Below are positions 36,725 to 50,131 of a DNA stretch of 64,000 nucleotides, piece by piece. The notes beneath the pieces were generated by a model. That model saw nothing but the letters and a program-made list of their open reading frames with translations. It made no database searches and was not told the DNA's origin. Positions within the stretch are counted from its first letter, which is position 1, and each line of letters opens with the position of its first letter. Made by a program: the position numbers and the translations under genes. This stretch comes from Dasyornis broadbenti (Eukaryota > Chordata > Aves > Passeriformes > Dasyornithidae): the NCBI GenBank assembly GCA_013397935.1, contig VZRN01000659.1, positions 1,326,615 through 1,390,614 on the forward strand, written 5' to 3'.

Positions 36725-39700
36725 TTTAAAAATGGACGTGAAGAACTACCAGAGCAAATAGCAGAACCTAGGTGTTATGGCTTGTAGTTAGTGTTTTTTA
36801 AAAGATGTTTTTATGCCCATTTGAGTAGGTGTTTGAGGGAAGCAGTGCCTACTTTAAAGGGCACACATTTTTCATTGTAACCATGCATGCACTTTGGTAG
36901 TGCCTGAATAATTTTTCACATTTCATGATAAGTAATTGATTTTTAATGAGAAGTTGCCTGGGGAATACAATTTAGGCATATTATTGTATTTATGGTTCAT
37001 TGGCTAAGTACTGAATATCACCAAATTAATTATAATGTCATGAGAGAATATGTATTTTAATAAAAAAAGAGAGTCATGTTAGTCAAAATGCTGGTCTCAG
37101 AAGAATAATTTACATTTTTCCAAGTCTGCTTACTGTCATTTTTGTTGTAAAATTCAAATGGCAAATAGAAAGTTCTTCACGTATAACTAATAAAATGTTT
37201 TTTTTCATCCCTTCCAATGCATTCAGTGTTCATTAAATATATATATTTATTTATGTAGGTACACAACTGTAGCAGGAGCGTATTCCATGCTCACACAGTT
37301 TGCTGGCAAGGAACAGATGTCCCTAACCAAACAGCATGAAGGCGTTTCTTCATTACTTCTATGATTACGCATTTTAGAAGCCTCAGAGCGTGTTAAACAC
37401 ATTAATTCTTTCTTACCCCTTTCACCTTGGGATACTCTGAACTGGTTACCTACGCCTGTGCTACTGTGATCTAACATGGGGATTTCACACAATTTCAAGA
37501 AGAGCCTTTGTAGATACATTCCTTCCAAAACTATTCCATAGCAAAAGCTTTTCACCCCAAACTGTGCCATACTGCAAGGCTCTGTGCTTTGAGGTCAGCC
37601 TCCAACTGAATTTGGGCATTTAGGAAGAACACTGTAGGAAACTAAACTCTTTTGGAAAACGGAAGAGAAAACAATTCTTCAAGCAAGTTTGTTGCTTCTG
37701 CCTATATTCAGAAAATGTGTATTATGAACCAACTTTGGGATCATCTCATGATTTACCCTGTGAAGGAATTGATTTTGGAGCGCATCCAAGGAATACACAA
37801 AAGAGTTTTCAAAGGTGTATGTACTGAAGACAATTAACTACTGGCTCACTCATTGCAGGCTTTCTGAAGCTGATACTGGCTAGGGACCACTCAGCCCCCG
37901 CTCCCTGAGCTCCGTGTTCCTGTGAGACAGGTATTTGACAGAGGTATTTGACAAATCTCCCACCCTCTTCCATTTTATGTAACAGAATATAGGCGTATTG
38001 TACATTTGAGATTGTTTTTCATTCTGGTCCCAAATCGCAACAGCAAAGGATCCTGGTTAGGAAATGGTAGATTTTTTAAAAGTTTCTAGAATAACTGAAA
38101 GAAAAAAGATTGAGGATTTTAACTGTTGATTGATTCAGTTTGTTACAATAAAGTGCAAGTTGCTCTGAATTTTGTGGGGAGAATTCTTGATTTGTACCTG
38201 CAGTAGTCTGATATAGTTTTCTTAAACAGTTTATGAATTGTGTCTTACCTATCTAGAAGGAGACAGTAAGCTGATACCTAGTAATAAGTGCAGCTAATTT
38301 AAGACAAGATAAATAAGAAAAACAAGAATAATTTACATAGTCCATATATCCCATGATTTTATTATCTTTGTAAAAGATAATTAACTAATATTTTTAAATA
38401 ACATTGTCTGTGTAGAACAAGACTGCCAAGAGATTTATGAGATGTGTTGGGGCACAGCATAACAAAATTCAGTCCTGCTTTCATTGAGAAACCAAGCCCC
38501 GCAGAGCTATAATTAGCCCTTACTCCAAGGCAGAGTACAAATGCTTGTTCGCTATAATTGGAATTATTAGACCTGCAAGAATTTTCTGAAGAGCACAGAA
38601 TGAGAAAATTACTGTAATTTTGCTGCTGAGGAACATTTTTTTGGCATAAAGGAGCTGATGCTTTAAATACTTCCCACTGTAGAATCTGCCTTTGCAACAG
38701 GTTCTAATGCGTGCAGACTCTTACTTGTGACCCATGCCAGGCTGAGTCAGAGTTCTTGCTTTGAACTACTTCTGTGGCTTTTTTACATGCCAGGATAATA
38801 TAAAGGAAAGCAGCATATGAATTTACAGTATGTTAACTATTCTTCTGTGTTTGGAAACCTCAAGTACACCCCTTGTCCTGTGCAAATGAACTGCAAATTA
38901 TTTGGCTGACTATGGCCATTGTGTTCGTTTGGGTTGAGGTTCAGTAGGTTCCCACAGGAGTGGAATAGCACAGTGAAAAAAGTTATTTGTCTCAGTACCA
39001 TTTTGTGTGTGAAGGATTTGGTTAGGTGTTAAAAAAACAGACTGTATACATAGTCCTTCGGGTCTTAAACTGCAATAGCAACGAGAGGTGAATAGTTTGG
39101 TGTTCTCACCAGCAAAGGCCAACGAGCCTGTTGACACATTAGTGTAAAACTGACACAAGGAGCCATTTTTTTTTCACGCCTGGGGTGGGGTATGGGTACA
39201 AAAGACTGTTCCATTGTTAACAGAACACAAAGGACCTTTAATTGCACACAGAGATAGTAGCAAATGTAGATGGGTGAGTGTTATTGGTACACTAACAAAT
39301 TACTGTGAATCAAAAGGTACAATTTTAGCAAATTAAAAAAAAAAAATCAGTTATCTTAATTTTTAGGTGCCTGACCTGAGATTCTACCTGTACCTATATT
39401 GCCTGTATCAGAGCAGGACCCAAGTGTAGCTTGTTTTGACATGATGCCTCTGTCTCCACAGTCGTGCTAGGTGGCTGTAATTCGACCGTGAGCTTTCAGC
39501 CGTCAGTTCTAAAGGCAATCTGAGCTCACACTGCTGATAAATGCCAACTGCCCTTTCAGCAGGCTATGCCAAAGCCCTTCTTTCTGCAAAATAATCCTTG
39601 AGTAATTTGCCTCCTTGCCATTAACCATGGGATGCTGTTGAATGACAACTTTCCTGATCTACCTACACAGTGCTTGGTCTGGAGGGCAGGCAGAGCCTTG

Positions 39701-42700
39701 TTATCCAGCCTAAGCCCATTACTTTCCGTCTGGCAGCACAGTTTGATTGCAACTTAGAAGTAAGAAGGGTTTAACTTTCACTCTCAATATGCCTCTAGGC
39801 TCACCTACAGCCTACACTGAGACAGACCTTGCATCATTCATTGAGGATGTGAGGAAAATGAAAGCTTCAGTCCAGGCTTAAAATATGTTAATGCACTTTG
39901 GAAAAATGGCAGAATTAATAATTAACCTTGTTGTAAAGATAAGGCTGTTTGTGAACATGTTGATATAAATAATTATAAAAGACTTACAAAGTATATATTA
40001 TATGGTACAATATCCATATCCTATATGGATAGGACAAATTAAATAAAAACTTCTTCATGTGGATGGTCTGTTTTCCTGACTGGAGAAACAGAGACTTACA
40101 GTTCAAGCATGAAGCAGAACATCTACAGTTAGATTAGTGGAATGGAAAGCAGTGTCACTCTGTCTTTGAATGCTAGCTAGGAAGATAGAACAGCTCACTT
40201 CTCTGTTGCTTTAATTTTTTTTTTAAGCTCTGTGCTTCTTTCATTCTCTTTCGTAAATGGTTGCATTCCATGTGAAAGTAAAATGTCTCCCCTAGTTACT
40301 ATTGATAGCCAAGCTCCAGGGGGATTATGAGTACTCTAGGATTAATACAGCAGTATCCTTTAAACAGTCTGTATCAAAGCAGGAATCTTCAGTCATTCCC
40401 GTGGGAGGATTTGTTTTGGTAGTTGTTAATGCAGAGCTGCAAAACAGAACCACGTGAACAGTTAACATGTATTAATCAACACCGATGTTGAAACATATTT
40501 TAGAGATGAATAACGAACTTTCTCCACTATCAAAACTCAGCAGGTACACCCTCTTATAAAAGAAGAAACAGGCAGCACTGAAGAAGTTCCTGTGGAATTG
40601 CATTAGCTAAACTGACACAAGTCCCTTTTAAACTGACATTGAAGATGCTGCAACTGAGAAGGTTGGTAAAATCGTGCATCTAGGTAACTGGATGAAAATA
40701 AAACATGGACATATATTCAGGACTTATTTCTAATATAATTCTGTACGGTTTTATCTCCACAGAAATCAGAGTCATGTATTTGCATCAGAAGTGTGACAAT
40801 AGTTTAAATGATTTGAAATAATTTGGCTGAACACATACAATCTCTTTTTGCAGGTGCTCATTGATTTACAGTATCTTATGTATATAAATACCCAGTTTTG
40901 TTGGTATTAGCAGACAATCTCCATATACTTTGTAGCCCATCATTTAAAGCTGTTATGTACATAACAATGGACAGACCTAAAGATATGGAAGTTAAAGGGA
41001 CTATAGATGAGGGCACCCTCCAGTCATCTGCCCAGAAGTATATGCACATCTCTGTTGATATACAGTCAAAATAGACACCAAACCATGGTAGAATCTAGGT
41101 GCGTTGGGGAATGCATACAGTCCATTAACTTTTTTCCCAAATTTTCTTAGAATCTAGAGATCAAATAATTTTCACTAGTAACAATAAACTATTCCCTGTA
41201 GTTTTACAGTGGTACAATTATGAACATTTTGCAAATCATGACTGAATCCATAAGTTGATCTTTCAGCTATGGTGGCTCGAGAAGGCATAGAAAGCAGAAA
41301 CTTCCCACTTTTCTATATTCCTGCCAGCTGTATTTTGCCAAAAAAGCTAACATTTCTGTCTTTGAATATATATAAGGATAATATCAATAGCATAAGAAAA
41401 GCCAGTTTTTGTGTAGTCACACATCAAGTATTTGCTTCACGCCTTTTTTGTTCTAGGTCTGCAGTCTGCCCTGTGGTACTTTTATCTGTTGTTCATAGCA
41501 GCTCAATTGCAGCTGGGTGAAAAGTTACCTAAGGGAGTGAGAGCAAAGGTGACTTTCCCAATGCGATACGAGTCCTTTATTATATGGTGCCTCTATCCTT
41601 GCAGTTGCTATGCAACTCCCTTTTCAAATCAGGCTTCAGCCACTGTCAGCATTTTGCATTTCTGATAGTTCAGAGATTTCAGGGGAGAAGCAAACAGGTC
41701 ACATGTGTGACCTTTTGTACAGCACTGCTCATAAAATTTCACCAAGCTACTGAGTTAAGCATGTTTTCCATTTACTGATACCTCTTGTGGCACTAAATGA
41801 GGATTAGATTGGCAAACTCTGCTGAGTCATGTGGCTTCATAGAGCAACCCAAGAGAATGGAAATATCTAAGTGAACAGGCAACGCCTTTTCCTCATACTG
41901 GCGATAGACTGTAAATCAAGTTAATCATAAATGAAAACCAAACAAGTAGCAGAAAGCTCCTCAAGCTGGTATTTAGCCTTGCTGTGATGAACAGCAGTGC
42001 CTGTGACAGATAATTATTGTCTCAGGTTTTCATTTTACTGGGACACCCTTTGTTTGTGGGCAGGATTCTGTCAACCTGAAGTCTTTAAAGAAAATAAAAA
42101 TGCACTAATGTAGTAAATACATGTTTCTGTTTTCAGTGATTCCTGCATTTTGGGGGGAATCTCAGTGGGCCAGGACAATGTATCTCCTACATTTAACAGG
42201 CAGCTTTTTGTTTGTTTTCAAATTGATGCGAGGTATTGCTGCCCTTTATGCTGCATTCATTTTAGATATGTGGATTAAATAGGTAGCCTGAAATGAACTT
42301 AGAATTGGACAGCTGCTCATATTGCTACAGCTTTTTAACTCACTTTTAACTCTCCACAGGCCAAAGAGAAAATATCCCCAGCAAATCTTTTTCTTTGGTA
42401 TTAAACTAGACTAAAGTAGACTAAATGAGACTAAGACAGTATTGTCCTTTAGCTGCTAATATCTACATTCTGTTTCCTCTGACATTCAGAGTACAAATTC
42501 AGTTAAGTAGGAACTCTTTGTGGCCTTTTTTGTGTGCCAAGCTCAATGATGGCACTTTAATCCAAAAGTGGATTGGTAAGAGTTGCTTGTAATTAAAAGG
42601 GTTATGAATTGCTTTAGTTAATTTTGCACAAGCTCAAAGCATGGATATAGTACTGGGACGAATGCTAAAGCAGAACTGGTTTTTGTTTTCCAATATCTCC

Positions 42701-43296
42701 CAGGCTGTATTGCAACTAAGAGCCCTCAACAAGATGTTTATATATTTGGTTAAGAGTGAAGTAAAGGAGAAGGCAATAATGTGAGACATCTGATGAACAC
42801 TTTTACAACAGTGAAGAAGGAGATGGCATTTGCAGCACTGACTCTCCACCTGGTTGATACCAACTTTCAGAATTCTCCAAATGTTAGCAGAACACTATGA
42901 TATCCAGCTCAGAAGGCAAATGTGAACTGCAATAAGGACTACTATCCACAGGTAGACTGTAGATAAATGCCTCTATGTAGCCCTTTAGCAAGTTTTATCA
43001 AAGGAAGTAATGGGTGTTGGATGTTTTTGGAAATGTTGCTTTCATCTCAACAGCATTTATGATGTCCAACTTAAAATGAGAGAAAATGAAATTTATTCTA
43101 CTTTGTGCACTTCTCTTGCTCTTTTTATACTTGACCGCCTTTAAATTTGTTTATTGTTATTTATTGTTAAATGTTCGTAGAACCTGTTACACTCTTTTAA
43201 CATCCTTTTTCCTATTGGTTCCTAGCTTCTGTTTGAGTTTGATTTGAAAATACTCAACTGCAGTTTTACAAAGATTCACAGCCTGTCTTAAATATT

Positions 43297-43302
43297 TTTA
43301 TT
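43297..43302 (-). terminator. SULT1C3: candidate SULT1C poly(A) signal
   Basis: AATAAA on the minus strand, about 230 bases beyond the SULT1C stop codon. It is a plausible cleavage signal, with further hexamers nearby at about 43148-43165. Confidence 0.5.
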
Positions 43303-43529
43303 AATGCTGAAAGTTTCTGTGGTAGGGGTGACTGAGAAGTATCCAGTGGAATTATTTTCTTCAGAGAGACTTAAACTTTGGCATAATTTGAGCACTCTCA
43401 CAATAATGAAAAATCAGTGGTGTATGAAAGACAGATCTTGGAATCTTAGGGATACTGGCATTTTGTGAAGGAAAAGCAAAATATATAATATGGAAAAGGC
43501 TGACAATCACTGATTTCCTTTGCAAGTAA

Positions 43530-43642
43530 TTACAATTCCGCGCGAAAAACAAGAGAGGTATCGGACATTTTCTTCTTATATTCTTCATCAAATTTCTCAT
43601 TCTGTGCCACAGTGAAATGATTCTTCCAGTCCGCAACAGTCC
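43530..43642 (-). CDS. SULT1C3: SULT1C exon 8, C-terminus
   Basis: Encodes TVADWKNHFTVAQNEKFDEE then YKKKMSDTSLVFRAEL and TAA. The canonical RKGxxGDWK motif has Ala272 in place of the usual glycine. Confidence 0.95.
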
Positions 43643-46600
43643 CTAAGAAACAGCAAAGCAAAAAAGAGCGAAGATTAATTTACCAGTACTTTCTGAAACC
43701 CATTTTCCACTACTTATTAGATATTTGTACTTCAGTGCTTATTTCAAAACAGAATGACAACCAGACAGAGTTGATGTCAGTAACAAACCTCAGTACCTTT
43801 TCTCATGAATGGGGAAATGGAGTGATCCATTATTCCTTGAAAGTCTTTAGTGTAGTTTGCCATGGGATTTTCCTTCATGACCTCAAATGAGGTATGATGG
43901 GCTATTTTGTTTATGACCTCTGGACTCAGATCCTTCTCTAGGAACTTTGCAATCTTCTGAATTTCGCGCTTTGGATTCTGCAGAGACAATAACATGGGAT
44001 AAGGTACAGAGCTAGGAAAAGCAAAGAAGTCAAACATAGCATTAGAGCTGCAATTCTCAGACAGAGAAGATCAAGTTATTGTAAGGTTTACTGACACAGC
44101 TGGCATTATAATACGAAACTGTTGCTTGTACTTAGTATCTACTAGACTTCCCGATTTCAGAGCTCTATGTTCAGCCTTTTACCTCCTTCATATCTTCATA
44201 GAAGAGATAGAGAATACGGTGCTTATCTTTTGCCTTCCACCATCCTTTTACGTGGTCATACCAGGAACCCCAGAGCACTGAAAAAGAAGTAACATCAGCA
44301 GCAGCTGTAAATGCTCCAGCTGTATTTAACACATGTGGCACTCATGTTTCCCCTCTTAACTAGCACCTGGGAATTTCCAAGTTGGTTTTGGATCATTGTG
44401 ACCATGATAATAAGCATTGCTGTGTGCTCCGTGCTTACTACAGCATTTTTGCTTTTAATCCCTCAGCTGTATGGATGCTCAGAGCAGGATTCATGTGTAA
44501 CTTTAGAAGACAACAAATGCAGATGCATTATAGTCAATGGAAACACACACTTCCAGTATTCATTTGATCAGCTGGACAAGACTCATCTTAATTGGCCCTG
44601 CTTTGAGCAGAGCAGGGGTTGGGACTCTATGGACACCAGAAGTCCATTCCAGCTTGCATTATCCTGTGATTCAACCTGGTTTAAGTATTTGGTATATTAT
44701 CAGAAGTGCCTGCTTCTCTCCAGCAAGTGTCCAGATGATTATCTAAGACAGAAGTAGCTGTGTTCTAGATATCTGCACTGGGACAGATGGCTCCCAAACT
44801 GAGCTTGTCAAATACTGGACGCAAGGTCTCCTTCAGACATGACACTCTCATCCTGGTCCAGACAGTGGTATTTCTAGGCCTACATGGTAGCAAAAATATT
44901 AGTGACCTAAGGAAGCTTTCATGACCCAAACCATAAACTGCCACCTACTTGACCAGGTTTTTTTTCTTGGATATCCTGTGATATCAGCACCTCTTTTAGA
45001 AAGGGAAGAATCAGCTTCTGGATTGCCTGCCCTTAGTTAAATAATTGTCTTTGTTCAGATGCCTTATTTTAAGATACATTAATTTAGGTACAAAGACTCC
45101 CTTATCTCAAATTCACACTGCACATTTCTAGCAAAATTAACCCTCAATTTCTTTTTCAAATTTCTAATTTTATCAGGTTAGAGTAAAACCAATTAAACCA
45201 TTGTTCCTTTTCAGCTGGCTTCTTTGAAACTCAGAGAGAAGACATAAAGCCTGAAAATTTCCATATATGTTTCTGAATCATAACAGAATAAAGAGTAGTG
45301 ATTGGGTTTTTTTTTTTTGTTTTGTTTCTCAAAATGGGGGCATAAAGATAGATTTAATCCTTTAGGTAATAATAAAAACCTGTGAATGAAGAAAAATTTT
45401 GACTGAAACACCTTCAGCAGATATCCTTCCACAGTGTCAGCACTGGATTTCAAACCATAATTGAAATAAATGAATCAATGCCATGCATTCTTAAAATTAT
45501 CAAAATATCTTATACAACTGATTGCAGTTAATCACCTTTTCCAGTCATGAATTTCTCCACAAATTCCTCCCAGGTTCCTGGATCAGGCAATCCTTTATTC
45601 ATTCTGTGGAAATGGTAGTATGACACCAGGTTGTCTTTTGCATTTCTTGCCACATAGATTATCTTTATTGATATGAAAAGAGAGAGAGAGAAAGAAATTA
45701 ACTTGCACATGCTTGTATAGATACTGAGCATCTCCTGGAGTTTTCTCTTGGAGCCTGCTGATAGAGGTTTAAGTGATTTTGCTCTGAAGCTGCCATTTTT
45801 TAAAATCTAGCTCAGGTAACTTAGTCATGACTTTAGATTCTCACAGACTTTTCACATTAAAGGGATCATGTTTTTAGAGACCTTTTAATTTCACAGAGAT
45901 TCTGGAAAACATATCCTGCCCTGATTTATGTAACTTTCTTTGCCTGTGAAGTAGAGTAGGCCAGGCCTTACCTTCTTCAGCCTTACCTTACAGTTTTGTT
46001 CCCAGAAGGATGGAGGCAGCAGATGCACAGGCAGATGAGTTTTGATTGTTCGTGGAGATGGCATGGCGTCAGCTAACTCCACACCTGTGGGATGTTTAAT
46101 TATGAGATGTGAGCTGTTCTCTAAATTGCACCAGCACTTCTTTGCTGTGCTTATACATGTGATTGTGACTGTGACTTTTCAGCAGTCCACCTTGCATTGG
46201 TCATTCATCTCCAAAGCCCTTACACAGCAGAGTAACATCTACAGCATTACATAAACATCTTCAAAGTTTCTAGAGAAAATTTTACCTGTATATTAGAGTA
46301 GAAAAGGGGAAACACTGATTTGTATCCTCTTGCTGTCTGAGGCTCACACTTAACTCCTGCTCTCCAAGAGATAATGATGAATACTGATTTATATTTATCC
46401 AACCAAAGCTTATCTTTTGGAATATTTAGTGGTATCCTTCCACCTTAAAGGTAAGAAATTTTTGTTTCTTTCTAGGATACAAGAATTGGCTGACTAGACT
46501 TTGTTGATAGCACATAAAGAGAAACTAGGAGAATCACAGACAGTGGATTTTCAGTAGCTATGGGTATATGGGACTACTTGGGAAAATCTGGTGATATTTG

Positions 46601-49280
46601 GAGATGTGTTATCTCCTCTCCTCTCATTTTAAAACATCTATCATGACCTCCATAATTTTTTTCCCTGGTCATCTTCTATCATCCTCTGTCATCTATTTTT
46701 TTTTTGTCTCTCTCTGTATCAACACAGTCTAGCTTAGAAGAGAAAAAGTAGCACTTCTCCAGAGCTAGTGAAGCTTTTTAGCTTTAAATGTGAGAGTCTG
46801 ACTTAAAGATTTGTGTGGAAATGGAGCCCTTGCTGGGGGAGACTCTTGTAGGAGACTGGAAACCAGTGAAGTCTCCTGGCTGCCTGAATGTCCCATAGCT
46901 TGTTTAGATTACTAGGTCCTAGAATTGAACAGCAGTTACTTGAAAAATAGCAAAACTAGTGAACCTTTTGGAAATACCTCCATGACATAGGTTTGTCTTC
47001 CATACAGCCTGTAATCACAGAATGGCATTCAACTGCCCCCATGTTGCTATTTTATACATATCTGCTGCTGGTTTAGGTGCTGTGGAGTGTCACAAACAGC
47101 TGTCAGATACCACTCCAAAACAGTATGGTCTTCTGTAGCACCTGAAGCTATCACATCTGCCAGCCTTGCAGCACCTGGAGTAGCATGGGATGTTTGTGTT
47201 AAAGTGACTGAACTGGTCCTTAATATCAAAAATGGTGCACAGGTCAAGAACAAATCAAGTGGGACCTTTTCCAGGAAACTTGTGCACTAGGTGCTTTTTT
47301 TGTTTCATTTTGTCTAAAATACAAATGATATTCACCTGAGTAACGTGCAGATGGAGGCTCTGCAATAAACCACTCAAGGAAGGGGTGGCGTTTGTAAGTA
47401 GTCTCACGTTTACACTTCTCAATGTCTCCATTTTGTTGAACCATATCCACTATCTCCTGTGTCCATGTGGTACCTGAAAGTATCAAGAGTTTAGATGTTT
47501 CCCTCCAGGATAGTCAAGAGTTTCTTCTCTTAGGGAACTGAAAACCAGAAGGATGGACTCTGTGCTAAAGACGGAAAGAATAGCACAGAAAATAATAGAC
47601 AAAATGGAAAGAGAGTATAATAGAGGGAAAAATGCCTAATTAGGCATACAAAGGTAAATCCCAAAGCACAGTTTCAGGAATTCCATTTTAGACAGGTTTC
47701 TTCTTGCTTAAAGAAATAGCTCCCACACCAGTACTGAAAAAACCACTGGGATAAACTCACTATTGTTTGGAGACGATATTATTTGCAGAAAGGAATGAAA
47801 CACTCTCCTTTCAATTTTCATCCCTCACAAAATTTCAGGTATTTCAATTTTGTTTTCGTACTGAATTTGAGTGAAAAAATGCAATACCTGAACTTCAAGT
47901 GAGTAAAAATTTCATACAGTTTGAAAATATCAAAAAAGTGGCAGTATTTGCAAAGTTTCCATTTGAACCATGTTAATGAAGGTCTGTACAACATTTCATC
48001 TGCCTGAGCAACTGCAACATTTTGTAAGAGTTACAGTATAGCGTACCTCGTGTCACTTTTCTAGCTGTCATCACTGTGTTAACCATATCTCCTGTGAGGT
48101 GCTGTGGCAGATCAGCTAGAGAACAGGCTAAGGGATAACTTAGAAAGCAATTTGGGCAGGAAATTCAACCCTTCTTAAGATGGTTGTGTTGTGCATCTCA
48201 GGCAGATATGACATAATGTCAAATGGAATCCTAACTTTATTTATTTTCGGTTTGGTGGCTAGAAGGCTTTAATCCCGGCTGGTTAAAATAATGTGGTTTT
48301 GCTTTCAGTATACAGACAGTAAATTAAAAGCTTTCAGGTTTTACAAAACGAATGGTGGGGTGTTTTGGAAAAAGTGTTGTCTTTTCTTTCCCCTACTGAC
48401 AAGAAAAAAAATCCCCTTAAAAATTGTTGCTAATTCAAGTAATTATTTTTTAATGATGATCAAATGCTACCATATCTGTTACTGAATCTCCTAAACTATA
48501 CATGTTTTTATTCATACGGAATTATATTGATGCTTGTTGTTCATTGTTTTCTTGTGTAGTAAATATAAAAGGTCTGGTGAAGAAGATCAGTATTGTCCAG
48601 TCACTGAGTAAAATGCCAGATAGCTAACACTAATGGTGGTATTTTATTTTATTGGCCAAAATTCTTAAATGAATTTGGTTATTTTAAAGAATTAATCAAT
48701 TTTCAGAAATCACTACTAGTATTCACACCAAATCATTCTCCAAATACATATATGTTCCATAATCATACAGTCAGTTTCTATTACTTCTTAGTAATGGTCA
48801 CTTCTTTCTAGGCATTGTTGAATCCCTACATATTGGTGGAAAACTTCTATTGTCACCATTAATACAAATGTATATAATCTCAGTTAAAGGAAACAATTAG
48901 AAATCATTAGACTGTGGCCATTTGTACTTTAGTAACAGATAGTTGTTATGACTGTATGATTATGGAACATATTATATCACAGCTGACCCAGCTTCATGTC
49001 TTTAAAATATGTCTGGTTTGGATTTAAACAAGTATCAGTCACAATAGAAAAACACTGATTTCAATCCCAATAATAAGCACTATCCCAAACTTTTCCATTC
49101 TATTTCCTACCAACCTGCTTTTGCATAGGTTGAGATGAGAACATCGTCAGGTCTGGCTTTGAACTTCCACACTTGGTCCCACACGGTGCACATTGATTGT
49201 ACGAGAAGAACACCTTCCACTTCACATAACTCAGGCCGAGTCATTGTCTCTTTCAGACTCAAATCTTTCATTTTATCCAT
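43530..49280 (-). CDS. SULT1C3: cytosolic sulfotransferase 1C (7 coding exons)
   Basis: This enzyme transfers the sulfonate group of PAPS to phenolic or related small molecules in the cytosol. Seven exons join in frame to 918 coding bases and 305 residues. The last four exons are 127, 95, 181 and 113 bases, the typical SULT1 pattern. Visible motifs are the 5'-phosphosulfate loop TYAKAGTTW (residues 51-59, Lys54), catalytic His118 in KTHLP, PAPS-contacting Arg140 and Ser148 in VARNAKDNLVSYYHF, the C-terminal RKGTVADWKNHFT (267-279) and the dimer motif KNHFTVAQNE (275-284). MPSPRTIKTHLP and VLWGSWYDHVKGWW place it in the SULT1C clade, nearest in my memory to SULT1C3/rodent Sult1c1; paralogue naming in birds varies. 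Its position next to GCC2 agrees. I chose the ATG at 49280 because it has G at -3 and +4; an in-frame ATG 18 bases upstream has a weak context. Confidence 0.93.
43797..43977 (-). CDS. SULT1C3: SULT1C exon 7
   Basis: Encodes NPKREIQKIAKFLEKDLSPE through HHTSFEVMKENPMANYTKDF to ISPFMRK (residues 209-268). 181 bases, ending in phase 1. Confidence 0.95.
44183..44277 (-). CDS. SULT1C3: SULT1C exon 6
   Basis: Encodes LWGSWYDHVKGWWKAKDKHR then ILYLFYEDMKE (residues 177-208), the conserved 95-base exon. Confidence 0.95.
44596..44672 (+). mobile_element. CR1 3' tail in SULT1C intron
   Basis: The plus strand reads CTGCTTTGAGCAGAGCAGGGG, GGGACTCTATGGACACCAGA, then TCCAGCTTGCATTATCCTGTGATTC-like sequence, a diverged CR1 3' end lying antisense to SULT1C between exons 5 and 6. 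Confidence 0.7.
45536..45662 (-). CDS. SULT1C3: SULT1C exon 5, PAPS 3'-phosphate site
   Basis: Encodes IIYVARNAKDNLVSYYHFHR then MNKGLPDPGTWEEFVEKFMT (residues 135-176). Arg140 and Ser148 match the PAPS 3'-phosphate contacts of the family. 127 bases, AAG acceptor. Confidence 0.95.
45987..46084 (-). CDS. SULT1C3: SULT1C exon 4, catalytic His
   Basis: Encodes VELADAMPSPRTIKTHLPVH then LLPPSFWEQNCK (residues 102-134). His118 in KTHLP is the expected catalytic base. 98 bases, GTAAGG donor. Confidence 0.95.
47336..47473 (-). CDS. SULT1C3: SULT1C exon 3
   Basis: Encodes TTWTQEIVDMVQQNGDIEKC then KRETTYKRHPFLEWFIAEPP and SARYS (to residue 101). CAG acceptor, GTGAAT donor. Confidence 0.93.
48750..48972. 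mobile_element. MITE-like inverted-repeat element
   Basis: A perfect 24-base inverted repeat pairs 48750-48773 with 48949-48972. Beyond it the arms continue to match with small gaps to about 48801 and 48914, giving terminal inverted repeats of roughly 50 bases around a short core. There is no coding capacity. This is the form of a non-autonomous DNA transposon. I could not identify target-site duplications or the family. It lies in the intron between SULT1C exons 2 and 3. Confidence 0.6.
49115..49280 (-). CDS. SULT1C3: SULT1C exon 2, start codon and PSB loop
   Basis: Encodes MDKMKDLSLKETMTRPELCE through DDVLISTYAKA, ending in phase 1 inside the 5'-phosphosulfate loop. The full exon probably runs to 49328, where a CAG acceptor follows a poly-pyrimidine tract; the reading frame stays open to that point. 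Confidence 0.9.
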
Positions 49281-50131
49281 GACCAATGAGCACTGCATGA
49301 AGAAAGGCTTGGAATTAGCATGGCTGCTCTGAAAAAAAAAAATCTGAATTTATTCATCTTGAGGTCTCTCTTATTCACAAAATTGGATGTCCTCTGATTT
49401 CTTTGGCCGTGATTTGGCCTGTCTCCATATGTAGCTCCATATATAGACTCCTTAAAGCTGGATCTCATTTTCAGGAATGCTTGGTGTATTGCTGGTAGTA
49501 GTTCTCAATGTGTCTAAAAACCACTCTGTTTACTTGGATACAAAAAGAGAAAAAAGCCATTATTCCAATATCAAACATATTTATGTAAAATTCTGACGGT
49601 CAGTATGAGGTCTTCTAAAGGTAAGAAAAAGTAATCAGAGGTGTGATTCAAAAGAAGGCATAGAATAACAGCTGGCAATGAAATTACCATACAAGACCCA
49701 CACTTCCTTCTTGAAGAAAATAAACAGAAGCGCCTGCTAACACCCTTTGTGCCTTATACTCACAAAAATATTTACAGACCTTTTCTGTGTTTCGTTCCTG
49801 GATCTTTTCACTCTTGGAACTCTTTGCTGTATTTTGAAATTTGTTGCATATAAATAACCTGAACTAGATAGATCATTAACTAAATGTTGTTAGACTTTGA
49901 TTATGTAGATCAATCTGTTTTACAATAACTAGTTATTGATTTCTGGATTTCTCCCAAGGAGGCGTCTTAGGCATAACTTTCAGAGCTACAGAGTCTGATC
50001 AGAGGAAAGCTCTGCTTAAGGGGAGGCTATAGAAATAATCTCAATTAAAAATATAATCCAGAAAAAAAGACATTTCAATCCCAACAACAAACATTGCTAC
50101 AATATTTTCTTTAATTTTCTTGTTTACTCAC

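Larger units (their letters stand above)
36131..43529. other. intergenic between GCC2 and SULT1C
   Basis: Apart from the CR1 at 36436-36724, this AT-rich 7.4-kb stretch shows no exon or RNA gene I can support. Open frames such as 37247-37570 and 38362-38697 on the minus strand lack any recognisable similarity. A small tandem repeat of an AGACTAAA-type unit lies at about 42408-42437. The right end includes the SULT1C 3' UTR. Confidence 0.6.

Noticed and set aside
44311..44757. 148-residue plus-strand frame with a hydrophobic segment
   Set aside because: It lies in a SULT1C intron on the opposite strand, and its second half runs through a CR1 tail. No family resemblance was seen, so it is most likely a chance frame.
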